Below are positions 51,963 to 60,955 of a DNA stretch of 64,000 nt, one piece after another; position 1 is the stretch's first letter, and each line of letters opens with the position of its first letter. The stretch covers positions 186,001 to 250,000 of the forward strand of contig NZ_JAMZCY010000009.1 in NCBI RefSeq assembly GCF_024519285.1, in the 5' to 3' direction. Position numbers and translations under genes: made by a program. A model generated the notes under the pieces. That model was not told the DNA's origin and searched no databases. It saw only the letters and a list, made by a program, of their open reading frames with translations. The DNA comes from Cohnella sp. WQ 127256 (GTDB taxonomy: Bacteria; Bacillota; Bacilli; Paenibacillales; Paenibacillaceae).

Positions 51963-52104
51963 CGTCCCATCCCTCCTCCGCAGGCTGAACCCTTGCCGGC
52001 TTCTACGTTCGAAGCGCGCTATTGATTCCAATATATGCGGCTTAGAATTTGTCCTATACCAGACAAATTGGATGGAACTGCCCAAATTACAATGAGGTCA
52101 AGAA

Positions 52105-52749
52105 TTAGCGTAAGGAGGCTATTGCGGCTGCCCGATCTGTATGACTGAATATATAAGTGCCCGCAACGAGTGAGTTTGCTCCCGCTTCTTTAACTAATGC
52201 AGCAGTTTCAGCATTAATGCCTCCGTCGACCTGAATGTAGATGTCGCTACGTCCATGTTGCTCGAGCATTTCACGAAGCTGGCGAAGCTTCGGTAGCATA
52301 GAAGGCAAAAAGGATTGACCACCAAACCCAGGATTGATCGTCATAATAAGAACAAGATCGATCTCTTCTAATATATATTCGAGTACGGATAACGGTGTAT
52401 GAGGGTTTAACGCGACCCCTGCCTTCATTCCTAAGCCCCGAATTTCAGAAATCGTCCGCTCAAGATGAACGCAAGCTTCCGCATGAACCGTAATCCGATC
52501 CACCCCTGCTGCGGCAAGTGCCGGAAACAGCAGCTGTGGGTTCTCGACCATGAGATGGGCATCGAACAGCAGCTTTGTTACCGGACGAATCATACCTACG
52601 ATTGGGGGGCCGAACGTAAGGTTAGGTACGAAATGTCCATCCATAATATCGATATGTACCCAATCCGCCCCAGCGGCTTCAATGCTACGGACTTCATCTC
52701 CAAGTGAAGCAAAATTCGAAGCTAGAATAGAGGGTGCAATTATAGTCAT
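52105..52749 (-). CDS. rpe: Ribulose-phosphate 3-epimerase
   Basis: Pentose-phosphate pathway enzyme, 214 residues. TIM-barrel motifs IAPSILASNFASLGDEV, VHIDIMDGHFVPNLTFGP (metal ligands) and VLIMTINPGFGGQSFLP are clear, with QVDGGINAET near the end. The start is two bases after the rsgA stop. Confidence 0.97.
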   Translation of the reverse strand: MTIIAPSILASNFASLGDEVRSIEAAGADWVHIDIMDGHFVPNLTFGPPIVGMIRPVTKLLFDAHLMVENPQLLFPALAAAGVDRITVHAEACVHLERTISEIRGLGMKAGVALNPHTPLSVLEYILEEIDLVLIMTINPGFGGQSFLPSMLPKLRQLREMLEQHGRSDIYIQVDGGINAETAALVKEAGANSLVAGTYIFSHTDRAAAIASLR

Positions 52750-52750
52750 G

Positions 52751-53659
52751 TTAGTACCTCCGCTTGATTTCTTTCCATTCTGTCATAAAACTGACGTAAT
52801 TATTGTAGCGGCTCTCCGCTATTAATCCTTGCTCCTTCGCTTGCAAAACCGCACAATGCGGCTCATGGGTATGCGAGCACCCCCGAAACTTACAAGAGGA
52901 AGGAAGCTCCCTGAACTCACGGAAACAGGAAGCAATTTCATCGATTCCAAGCTCTCCAAAATCTAGCTGACTAAACCCTGGAGTATCCGCCATATATCCC
53001 CCGCCCCCAGGAATCGAGACGAGCTCTACATGACGTGTTGTATGCTTACCTCTGCCAAGCTTGACACTGATTTCATTCGTCTCTAGCTTCAGTCCTGGCA
53101 CGAGAGCATTCACAAGCGAAGACTTACCGACGCCCGACTGCCCCGCGAGCATATTAATATGCCCTGCAAGTGCTGTGCGTAGCTCATCCAAGCCTTCGCC
53201 GTCATGAGCACTTGTGAGAATAACCTGGTATCCGATGGAGGAGTATAGGTTTCTGGCTTCCTCGACCGTTCGACGAATAGCTTCTCCTTCTTCCCCATCT
53301 GGGATTCGGTCCATCTTCGTTAGTACGATCACAGCATCCATAAGGGCATGCTCCGTATGCACTAGAAATTTATCCAATAAAATAAAATTGAGCTCTGGAC
53401 GTATGACGGAGAAAACAAGAACGGCCAAGTCGGCGTTCGCAATTTGCGGACGAATGAGCTCGGATTGTCGCGGTAAAATTTCTTCGACAGTACCTTCCCC
53501 GTTTTCTGTCTCGCTATAGACGACGCGATCACCAACAAGCGGGGATTCCCCACGTTTTTTGAATATTCCTCGACCCCGGCACTGAACGAGCGGTCCACCT
53601 TCAAAATTATGCACGTAATAATAACCACTTAAAGCCTTAACGATCAAGCCCTCGGGCAT
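52751..53659 (-). CDS. rsgA: Ribosome small-subunit GTPase RsgA
   Basis: Late 30S maturation factor, 302 residues. An N-terminal OB fold precedes a permuted GTPase whose G4 VLTKMDRIPDG comes before G1 GQSGVGKSSLVNAL and G3 DTPGF. A C-terminal zinc site uses CKFRGCSHTHEPHC. The rsgA-rpe pair follows prkC as usual in Bacillota. Confidence 0.96.
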   Translation of the reverse strand: MPEGLIVKALSGYYYVHNFEGGPLVQCRGRGIFKKRGESPLVGDRVVYSETENGEGTVEEILPRQSELIRPQIANADLAVLVFSVIRPELNFILLDKFLVHTEHALMDAVIVLTKMDRIPDGEEGEAIRRTVEEARNLYSSIGYQVILTSAHDGEGLDELRTALAGHINMLAGQSGVGKSSLVNALVPGLKLETNEISVKLGRGKHTTRHVELVSIPGGGGYMADTPGFSQLDFGELGIDEIASCFREFRELPSSCKFRGCSHTHEPHCAVLQAKEQGLIAESRYNNYVSFMTEWKEIKRRY

Positions 53660-53718
53660 GGGATAACACTCCTTCTCCTAGCCCGAATTGGCTCTAGTTG
53701 TCATTCTTCGATTGGTCA

Positions 53719-55806
53719 TTACTCGTTTGTCGTTCCTAAATCAACAGGATCTATTCCCTCATTGCTTGGTGGAACTTCTCCTGTATTTGTACCGCCTCCG
53801 CTATCAACAGGAACATCAGGCTCAACGGTAACCGGAATAGCAAGATATGGCACATGCTCCGTTTGTATCAGCTGCCCATCACGGAAAATGTAAATGATAC
53901 CATCCTTGGTTGGCGACAGAATCAATGTAATGGGTATCGAAGTCGTAGCGCTAATTTTTTTCGTAACCGCTTCGATATTGTCGCCTCTGGCATCCGAGTA
54001 CTTGATCATAATTTTACTCGATTCCCCCTCTACTGCAGGGGACACAGTGACATCTAATGGCTGAGTTTTGGAATCCTTCGGATACCCACTGCTAATCCAA
54101 ATGGAAACCTCCATCTGTGCCGTTACCATCTCGTTCTCATCCAAGGGGAATTGTTTAAACACTTCACCTTTAGGTGTGTAGCTGGTCTCCATGTGGATAT
54201 TGGCAGCTGGCAGCTTGAGATTAGCTTTCTCAATCTTCGCTTTGGCCACATCCAACGAGTCGCCGATCAGATTCGGCATCGGGAAAGCTTCCTCTCCTTT
54301 ACTGATCGTGAGAGTAATCTTCATATCTGGGACACTTGGGTCAAATGGAGAATCCTTCTTAGGAAACTGATCAAGCACGGTTCCCGGCTCGCTCTTATCG
54401 AATATCGGACTAGGTAATATGTTATCCTTGTCAACACCTAAAGTCTCTTTCAAATAATCGCGAGCATCCTCAAAGGTTTTGCCCCGCAGGTCCGGCATCA
54501 ACGGGAGATCCTTCTTCCTGCCGACTGTCAATTGAATCTCAGAGCCTTCTTTGGCTTCCATATTCGCTTTGTCCTGGGCAATAACCTTTCCATCTGCGTC
54601 CTTATCCTCTGTCTCTTCGTAAATAATCGGATCCGCTATCGTAAACCCGGCAGTAGTCAACATGTTCTTCGCTTCTTGTTCTAATTGCCCAACCACATCG
54701 GGTACTAGAACATCATCAGGCATCTGGCCTTTTAAGGCTGAAACTGCCCAGATGAGAATCCCGATCAAGATGATCGCGAATCCCCCTAGAACCGTCGGCA
54801 TGACCCATTTGCGCTTACGCTCATCTGAACCTTCCGAATTCCATTGATCCGAGTTATTCGAACTCGCCACTTTAACAGCTGGAGCCTCCATCGTATTGAC
54901 CATGTCTGGACGGATGGCAGGGATCACTCTCGTTCTGTTCTCGTCTTCCTCATCGCTCAAGTACTTCACTGCAGGCTCGTTTAACCGTTGTGGTCGCAAG
55001 CAGGTTTCTAGATCCAACAGCATTTCCTTCGCAGAGTCATAACGTTCTTGAGGATTTTTACGCATTGCCCGCAAAATAATATTTTCCACGCTTTGTGGGA
55101 TGTAAGGATTCACCTTGCGCGGCTGCTCGAATGGCTCCTGCAAATGCTTAAGTGCTACGCTAATCGGACTCTCGCCTAAAAATGGCAATCTCCCCGTCAT
55201 CATCTGATAGAGCACAATTCCCAAGGAATACAAATCCGATTTCTCGCCCGTTGCCACACCTTTAGCGTGTTCTGGAGAAAAATAGTGCACTGAACCAATG
55301 ACAGAGCCCGTTTGCGTGATCGTTGATGAAGTAACGGCACGAGCGATACCGAAGTCCGTCACCTTTACACGTCCGTTATTGCCAATCAGAATGTTATGCG
55401 GTTTAATATCGCGATGAATAATTTGATTATGATGGGCATGTTCCAATGCATCACAAATTTGAGCCGTAATTCTCACGGCTTCTTCTGCCTGCAAAGGTGC
55501 CCGATCGCGAATGATTTCGTTTAAATTTGCACCGTCAATAAATTCCATGACGATATAATGCGTATCTTCCACTTGTCCAACATCATAGATGCTCACAATG
55601 TTCGAATGAGACAAAGACGCTGCGGCTTGTGCCTCGCGACGGAAACGTCTCACGAAATCCTCATCGTGAGTAAATTGCTGGCGTAATACTTTTACAGCTA
55701 CAAAACGATTAAGTAATAAGTCCCGTGCTTTGTATACTAGCGCCATCCCGCCTCCGCCAACACGAGCCAGCAGTTCGTAACGGTTGCTAAGCGTTTGTCC
55801 GATCAC
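53719..55806 (-). CDS. prkC: PASTA-domain Ser/Thr kinase PrkC
   Basis: Membrane kinase that senses peptidoglycan fragments, important in spore germination. It is 695 residues. Kinase domain 1-270: GGGGMALVYKARD (glycine loop), IIHRDIKPHNIL (catalytic loop), KVTDFGIA. A transmembrane helix, LGGFAIILIGILIWAVSAL, lies near 340-360, then three PASTA domains (about 365-570) and a C-terminal extracellular region of 120 residues. Its start overlaps the prpC stop (ATGA), so they are coupled. Confidence 0.97.
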   Translation of the reverse strand: MIGQTLSNRYELLARVGGGGMALVYKARDLLLNRFVAVKVLRQQFTHDEDFVRRFRREAQAAASLSHSNIVSIYDVGQVEDTHYIVMEFIDGANLNEIIRDRAPLQAEEAVRITAQICDALEHAHHNQIIHRDIKPHNILIGNNGRVKVTDFGIARAVTSSTITQTGSVIGSVHYFSPEHAKGVATGEKSDLYSLGIVLYQMMTGRLPFLGESPISVALKHLQEPFEQPRKVNPYIPQSVENIILRAMRKNPQERYDSAKEMLLDLETCLRPQRLNEPAVKYLSDEEDENRTRVIPAIRPDMVNTMEAPAVKVASSNNSDQWNSEGSDERKRKWVMPTVLGGFAIILIGILIWAVSALKGQMPDDVLVPDVVGQLEQEAKNMLTTAGFTIADPIIYEETEDKDADGKVIAQDKANMEAKEGSEIQLTVGRKKDLPLMPDLRGKTFEDARDYLKETLGVDKDNILPSPIFDKSEPGTVLDQFPKKDSPFDPSVPDMKITLTISKGEEAFPMPNLIGDSLDVAKAKIEKANLKLPAANIHMETSYTPKGEVFKQFPLDENEMVTAQMEVSIWISSGYPKDSKTQPLDVTVSPAVEGESSKIMIKYSDARGDNIEAVTKKISATTSIPITLILSPTKDGIIYIFRDGQLIQTEHVPYLAIPVTVEPDVPVDSGGGTNTGEVPPSNEGIDPVDLGTTNE

Positions 55807-56570
55807 GCTGTATCCCCTCCTGCGGCATAAGCCCTTCCATCGTCTGACACCAGAACAACGGTAATATTATCGTCTCCACCAGCTGCTAACGCAAGATCGA
55901 TAAGTGTTTGAGCTTGTTGCTCCATGTTCGTGCTCGGATTGTCCAATGTGGCTTGAACTAGGGCAGGCTCTACTAACCCGCTTAACCCATCGCTACAAAG
56001 CAATAGCATATCCCCAGCTTGCCAATCGATAGCCCGAACATCTACTTCGACTTCACGATCAGTACCTAGAGCTCTAGTCAATACATTCCGACGGGGGTGG
56101 TGGGCTGCTTCTTCAGGACTGAGTTGGCCCGATTTCGTCAGTTCGTTAACGAGAGTGTGATCTTCCGTTAACTGCTCCAGCTGTCCATTTCGTAATCGAT
56201 ACGCTCTACTGTCACCGATATGACCGATTAATCCGGTGCTACCGTCTAGTAAAGCCGTTACGACCGTTGTCCCCATATTGTGATACTGCTCGTTAAGAGA
56301 TGCTGTTTCGTATACGACTTTATTGGCAGTGCGAATCATATCCCTAAGTGAAGTGGCTCCATCCGTCAAGGATGAAGCTTCTCCCCAAACCTGTAAGGAT
56401 TGCACTAAGCTATCTACCGCGAGTGCACTTGCTACATCACCCGCACGATGACCACCCATTCCATCTGCAACGATGGCAACCGTCAAGCCGCTGGATAGAA
56501 TACCACTCCAAGCTTGGTCTTCATTGACCTGCCTGACTTTGCCGACATGACTTTGCAATACCGTCTTCAC
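55803..56570 (-). CDS. prpC: PP2C phosphatase PrpC (Stp)
   Basis: Dephosphorylates the targets of PrkC. It is 255 residues from GTG 56570, with GGGGTG 6 bases upstream; reading further back enters rlmN. PP2C metal motifs are NEDQAWSG, IVADGMGGHRAGD, GHIGDSRAYRL, LCSDGLSG and GGDDNITVVLV. It begins five bases after the rlmN stop. Confidence 0.96.
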   Translation of the reverse strand: MKTVLQSHVGKVRQVNEDQAWSGILSSGLTVAIVADGMGGHRAGDVASALAVDSLVQSLQVWGEASSLTDGATSLRDMIRTANKVVYETASLNEQYHNMGTTVVTALLDGSTGLIGHIGDSRAYRLRNGQLEQLTEDHTLVNELTKSGQLSPEEAAHHPRRNVLTRALGTDREVEVDVRAIDWQAGDMLLLCSDGLSGLVEPALVQATLDNPSTNMEQQAQTLIDLALAAGGDDNITVVLVSDDGRAYAAGGDTA

Positions 56571-56575
56571 ATCAA

Positions 56576-57652
56576 TCACCCCGTCGTCGTCTCCATGTGC
56601 TTCGCTCGCAGTTGACCACAAGCTGCTGCAATATCATGGCCTTGCTCCCTACGAATCGTTACATTAACGTTATGCTTCTGCAAAATGCGCTGGAACTCAA
56701 AAATATCGTCTCGTGGTGTTCTTACGTAATTTCGTTCAGGAACGTAGTTGACAGGAATAAGGTTTACATGGCACATCATGTCCTTGAGTACCATCGCTAG
56801 CTCTTCCGCATGTTCTGGACGATCGTTCACACTACCGATTAACGCATATTCGAACGTAATGCGCCGACCCGTTTTCTCGATGTAATACTTACATGCATTT
56901 ATCACGTCCACAAAGGGAAACCGTCTATTGACCGGCATCAGCTTCGAACGGAGCGCGTCATTAGGTGCATGAATGGAGATGGCCAGATTGATCTGTGTGT
57001 TCTCATCTGCAAACTTGATCATACTAGGCACGATTCCGCTCGTCGAGACAGTGATGTGTCTCGCTCCGATATTCAAGCCCTTAGGATGGATCATCGTGCG
57101 TAAAAACTGCATTGTGGCATCATAGTTCTCGAAAGGTTCACCGATACCCATGATGACAATGCTCGATACACGTTCATTTTCCGGATCGAGAATCCTTTGC
57201 GCTTGAACGACCTGTGCAATAATTTCTCCAGCCGTTAAGCTTCGTTTGAGTCCCCCTAAAGTGGAAGCGCAGAACGTACAACCGATCCGGCAACCAACCT
57301 GGGTCGTTACACAGACGCTATTGCCATAATTATGCTTCATAATAACGGTCTCGATCGCATGATCATCGTGTAATCCGAACAGGAACTTCATCGTTCCGTC
57401 CTTGGACTCGAACTTTGCGATTTCCGTTAACGTTATGAATCGGAAGCTAGTCGTCAGCTTATCCCTGAGGGGCTTTGGCAAATTCGACATTTCCTCAAAG
57501 GAGCCCACTCGCTTCACGTAAATCCAATCAAATATTTGTCCCGCACGAAAAGCAGGCTCGCCCTGCTCCTTAATCCAATCTTGAATGTCTTCTAGAGTCA
57601 AATCATAAATAAAAGGATTGTTTTGCTCAATATCCAATTTCGTCACCACCAT
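56576..57652 (-). CDS. rlmN: 23S rRNA / tRNA adenine-C2 methyltransferase RlmN
   Basis: Radical-SAM enzyme that methylates A2503 of 23S rRNA and A37 of some tRNAs. The cluster-binding motif is CRIGCTFCAS (CxxxCxxC), with GIGEPFENYD and the C-terminal methyl-carrying cysteine region AACGQLRAK. From ATG 57652 it is 358 residues but that ATG lacks a binding site; TTG 57637, five bases after GGTGGTGA, would give 353. Confidence 0.95.
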   Translation of the reverse strand: MVVTKLDIEQNNPFIYDLTLEDIQDWIKEQGEPAFRAGQIFDWIYVKRVGSFEEMSNLPKPLRDKLTTSFRFITLTEIAKFESKDGTMKFLFGLHDDHAIETVIMKHNYGNSVCVTTQVGCRIGCTFCASTLGGLKRSLTAGEIIAQVVQAQRILDPENERVSSIVIMGIGEPFENYDATMQFLRTMIHPKGLNIGARHITVSTSGIVPSMIKFADENTQINLAISIHAPNDALRSKLMPVNRRFPFVDVINACKYYIEKTGRRITFEYALIGSVNDRPEHAEELAMVLKDMMCHVNLIPVNYVPERNYVRTPRDDIFEFQRILQKHNVNVTIRREQGHDIAAACGQLRAKHMETTTG

Positions 57653-57672
57653 TTAATTATTTTACCATAAAA

Positions 57673-59070
57673 TTATAGGCTCTGCTTCCGTAAGCGAGCG
57701 ATAAAGAACCCATCACTGCCGAACATATGGGGAAGTAGTTGTAGCATCCCAGCGAAGTTGTCGGGTAAATATCCACTTTCGCGTATCGGGGCTAGCACCT
57801 CATCAGGCCACTGTGCATCCAGAGTAAACTCCGGATACTCTTTAATAAATTGCCGGATCGTATTTTCATTCTCCTCAGAAGCTATCGTGCAGGTACTGTA
57901 CACGAGCACGCCACCTGGCTTAACGAGGGATTGTACTTTTCTGAGTAATTGAGTTTGCAAAATAGATAAGCTTGTTATATCTTCTGCAGATTTGTTCCAT
58001 TTAATTTCTGGCTTACGGCGAATTACCCCAAGTCCAGAGCAAGGAGCATCAAGAAGCACGACATCGCAAGACTGTGGTGCAATTCGCTCTGGTAGCTCAA
58101 GAGCGTCTCCAGTCATCGTCTGTACGCTAGTTAGTTCAAGACGTTCCGCTTGCTGTTTAATTAATGCCTCTTTATGTGGATGCACATCATTGGCAATGAC
58201 TTTGCCTTCATTATTCATGATTTCCGCAAGATGAGCTGTTTTCCCACCCGGAGCAGCACAGCAATCTAACACGATCATGCCAGGTTTGGGATCAGCTACC
58301 GCAGCAACGAGCATCGAGCTTTCATCCTGTATGGAAATAAAACCTTGTTGAAACCAATCCGAATGGACAAGATTGCCGGCTTTCATCACAATAATGCCAG
58401 CATTAGCTAGAGGAGACGCTGACACTTCCATACCTGCATCCGTCATTCCGGACATCACCTGATCGCGGGAAAAACGTAGACGATTGACCCGTGCTGAAGC
58501 ATGGGGATGCTCATTATTCGCAGTACAGATTTCTTCAGTTAGCTTTGCTCCATGCTCTTCAATCCACCGCTCCACAAGCCACAATGGGTGGCTTTGCTCA
58601 AGCGAAATCCGTTCAGACGTAGACAGGGTATCCGGCAATGGGGATTCGAAGCCCTCCCGCAAAAGTCCGCGTAAGACACCATTAACAAGCCCTCCGATTC
58701 CCGCATGTCCCCGCTTCTTAGCGATACGAACCGCTTCATCCACGGCCGCATGAGCCGGCACCCGAGTCAGCCAGCGCAACTGATAATAACTCATCCGCAG
58801 CAAGCTTCGTACCCATGGCTCGACTTTGTTAGGCCAGCCTTTCACCCTGCTCTTCAAGTCATGATCTATCGTATTGAGTCGCTGTATCGTACCATATACA
58901 AGCTCGGTTGCCAGTCCCGCATCGGGGCGTGACAGCTCGGACGATTGCAGCGCTTGGTTAAGCTCCAGCCCGCTATAAGCGCCTTGCATCTCAATATTAT
59001 GCAACACGATCATCGCAACTTCTCGAGCCCCTTGCGGCTTACCGCCGGGCAATCGATTTGGTTTCTTCAT
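57673..59070 (-). CDS. rsmB: 16S rRNA cytosine-967-C5 methyltransferase RsmB
   Basis: Makes m5C967 in 16S rRNA. It is 465 residues from ATG 59070 (MKKPNRLPGG), after AAGGA; an in-frame start at 59106 lacks support. N-terminal NusB-like RNA-binding domain (REVAMIVLHNIE), SAM site VLDCCAAPGGKTAHLAEIM, and the catalytic cysteines in LLDAPCSGLGVIRRKPEI and LVYSTCTI. A terminator separates it from fmt. Confidence 0.96.
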   Translation of the reverse strand: MKKPNRLPGGKPQGAREVAMIVLHNIEMQGAYSGLELNQALQSSELSRPDAGLATELVYGTIQRLNTIDHDLKSRVKGWPNKVEPWVRSLLRMSYYQLRWLTRVPAHAAVDEAVRIAKKRGHAGIGGLVNGVLRGLLREGFESPLPDTLSTSERISLEQSHPLWLVERWIEEHGAKLTEEICTANNEHPHASARVNRLRFSRDQVMSGMTDAGMEVSASPLANAGIIVMKAGNLVHSDWFQQGFISIQDESSMLVAAVADPKPGMIVLDCCAAPGGKTAHLAEIMNNEGKVIANDVHPHKEALIKQQAERLELTSVQTMTGDALELPERIAPQSCDVVLLDAPCSGLGVIRRKPEIKWNKSAEDITSLSILQTQLLRKVQSLVKPGGVLVYSTCTIASEENENTIRQFIKEYPEFTLDAQWPDEVLAPIRESGYLPDNFAGMLQLLPHMFGSDGFFIARLRKQSL

Positions 59071-59136
59071 TATTCGCATCCTTATCTCGCTATCGTTGTT
59101 ATCCAATTATTGTTCCGTAATTGCAGCATCTACTCT

Positions 59137-59214
59137 GCATCTAAGCCGCTGCCAGCGGTCTATCACGCTGTTCCAACTTCAACACCGCATTTAAGCCGCC
59201 GCCAGCCATCTATC
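59137..59214. repeat. Imperfect direct repeat between fmt terminator and rsmB
   Basis: Two 28-base copies (59137-59164 and 59187-59214, 24 identical bases) 50 bases apart, GCATYTAAGCCGCYGCCAGC type. They fill most of the 187-base gap. No role is obvious. Confidence 0.6.
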
Positions 59215-59257
59215 TTACTTCGTGCCGATCTCACCCAGAACAATCTTTCTCTCAAGT

Positions 59258-59281
59258 AAAAAAGCCCGGGGTTACCCGAGC
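59258..59281 (-). terminator. Terminator at the fmt stop codon
   Basis: Minus strand GCTCGGG-TAAC-CCCGGGC followed by TTTTTT. The fmt stop codon (59272-59274) is in the loop. Confidence 0.85.
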
Positions 59282-60225
59282 ACCTTACCGGGGGCAAGCC
59301 GCGCGCCTTTGGCATATTCCGCTGCTGCTAGAGCCTTCTTTCCTGCTGGCTGAACCTCTGTCAACACAATGCTGCCATCACCTGTTCGGATTCGAATACC
59401 GAAAGTACCTGTTTCTAACACCGACCCAGGTGCAAATGAGATCCACTCTGACCCCAATTTTGAATCAGCTTGTTCAGGAATACGGCAACCCCATACCTTA
59501 AATACCTCACCATCCAAATAAGTGAAGCCTCCCGCCATCGGATTGAGCCCTCTCACCCGATTAAACACCTGACGAGAAGACTGCTGCCAATCCAGCTTTT
59601 CATCCTCACGTGTCAGATTTGGAGCATAGGTTGCATCACTGTCTATCTGTGGCGTCCGAATGACAGAGCCTTCAGCGATACGAGGCAGCCATTCCAACAG
59701 AAGCTGAGCTCCTGATTCGCTTAGCTTTTCGAATATCGATCCCGCCGTATCCTCGTCGGTAATCGGCACTTCAACCTTGGCGATCATATCACCGGTGTCC
59801 AAGCCTTCCGCCATATACATCAACGTGACGCCCGTGACGGACTCCCCATTTATGATCGAACGTTGGATTGGCGCTCCACCTCGATAACGAGGAAGCAACG
59901 AGCCATGCACATTTATACATCCTAAGCGCGGCAAATCCAACACGGATTTCGGTAAAATTTGCCCATATGCTGCAGTAATAATGATGTCAGGTGCAATAGC
60001 CGTAACCTCGGCTACCCCTTCAGGAGATCGCAGCTTCTCCGGCTGCAGCACGGTAAGTCCTTGCTCAAGAGCAAAAACTTTCACCGGCGACGGAGTCAGT
60101 TCCCGTTTGCGACCCTTCGGTCGATCGGGTTGTGTTACGACCGCTGCGATCTCATAGCCCTGCTCCAATAACAAGGCTAACGAGGAAACAGCGAATTGTG
60201 GTGTTCCCATAAATAATATTTTCAT
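59272..60225 (-). CDS. fmt: Methionyl-tRNA formyltransferase
   Basis: Formylates initiator tRNA. It is 317 residues from ATG 60225 (MKILFMGTPQFAVSSL), with GGAG upstream; a longer in-frame start at 60270 overlaps def and is rejected. The formyl-donor motif is INVHGSLLPRYRGGAPI with the catalytic Asn-His-Asp set (DTGDMIA). It starts one base after def ends. Confidence 0.97.
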   Translation of the reverse strand: MKILFMGTPQFAVSSLALLLEQGYEIAAVVTQPDRPKGRKRELTPSPVKVFALEQGLTVLQPEKLRSPEGVAEVTAIAPDIIITAAYGQILPKSVLDLPRLGCINVHGSLLPRYRGGAPIQRSIINGESVTGVTLMYMAEGLDTGDMIAKVEVPITDEDTAGSIFEKLSESGAQLLLEWLPRIAEGSVIRTPQIDSDATYAPNLTREDEKLDWQQSSRQVFNRVRGLNPMAGGFTYLDGEVFKVWGCRIPEQADSKLGSEWISFAPGSVLETGTFGIRIRTGDGSIVLTEVQPAGKKALAAAEYAKGARLAPGKVLG

Positions 60226-60226
60226 G

Positions 60227-60736
60227 CTATTCTCCATCCTGCTCCTGCTCTTGCTCAGATTCTTGTTCACTCAATTTGCGAGCTTCGTATACGGATTCCG
60301 CCGTATCGATGAACAATACTCCGTTCAGGTGATCTACCTCGTGTTGAAACGCTCTTGATAGAAATTCCGTACTCTCATATTGTATCGGTTTACCGTAGCG
60401 GTCCTGACCCCGGATAACGATCCGATTGGCACGACGAACATCTCCTTGAAGTCCAGGAATGCTAAGGCAGCCCTCTGGTCCAAGTTGCTCACCTTCTGCG
60501 GAGACGATCTCTGGATTGATCAACTCGATGAGCTCATGTTCATCCCCCACATCAACGACGATTACCCGCTTCAATATTCCGACCTGAGGTGCAGCTAACC
60601 CAACTCCATCGGCTTCATACATTGTATCGGCCATGTCGTTTAGCAATTTGTGCAGGTTGGCATTGAACTTCGTCACTTCCTGCGCTCTTTCCCGAAGCAC
60701 AGCATCAGGGTGTTTCACGATCAATCGAATTGACAT
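60227..60736 (-). CDS. def: Peptide deformylase
   Basis: Removes the formyl group from new proteins. It is 169 residues from ATG 60736 (MSIRLIVKHPDAVLR). Active-site motifs are GVGLAAPQVG, EGCLSIPG and the metal ligands in QHEVDHLNG. The C-terminus ends in a Glu/Gln repeat (QESEQEQEQDGE). It precedes fmt in the def-fmt pair. The gap to priA holds a repeat element. Confidence 0.97.
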   Translation of the reverse strand: MSIRLIVKHPDAVLRERAQEVTKFNANLHKLLNDMADTMYEADGVGLAAPQVGILKRVIVVDVGDEHELIELINPEIVSAEGEQLGPEGCLSIPGLQGDVRRANRIVIRGQDRYGKPIQYESTEFLSRAFQHEVDHLNGVLFIDTAESVYEARKLSEQESEQEQEQDGE

Positions 60737-60783
60737 AACGGCATCCTTCCTTTTCACTCTAAAAGTTTAACTAGATATATTTA

Positions 60784-60948
60784 TTCAAAAAGACAGCTTT
60801 TCAGCACCGATAAGGTTGAATGAAGCTAGGAACTGAGGAGCGGAGCGTAGGAAAACCTACGTGAGCACCGGAAGGTCCGGCTGCATTCAAGATTCGATGT
60901 CGAATTAGCTCCTTGTATAACTTCGTGATCAAAAGCTGACTTTTTGAA
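60784..60948. repeat. 165-bp palindromic intergenic repeat
   Basis: Ends are an 18-base inverted repeat (TTCAAAAAGACAGCTTTT and AAAAGCTGACTTTTTGAA, one mismatch). Inside are further hairpins, GTAGG-AAAA-CCTAC and CCGG-AAGG-TCCGG. The GGAGCGGAGCGTAGG to GTGAGCACCGGAAGG core is of a kind I associate with multicopy intergenic elements of Paenibacillus genomes. A partial copy is at 16884-16914. No coding capacity. Confidence 0.7.
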
Positions 60949-60955
60949 CTTCCTC

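Noticed and set aside
51882..52085. A 67-residue protein containing SpoVM at its end
   Set aside because: SpoVM is a complete 26-residue peptide, and its ATG at 51962 has an excellent binding site.
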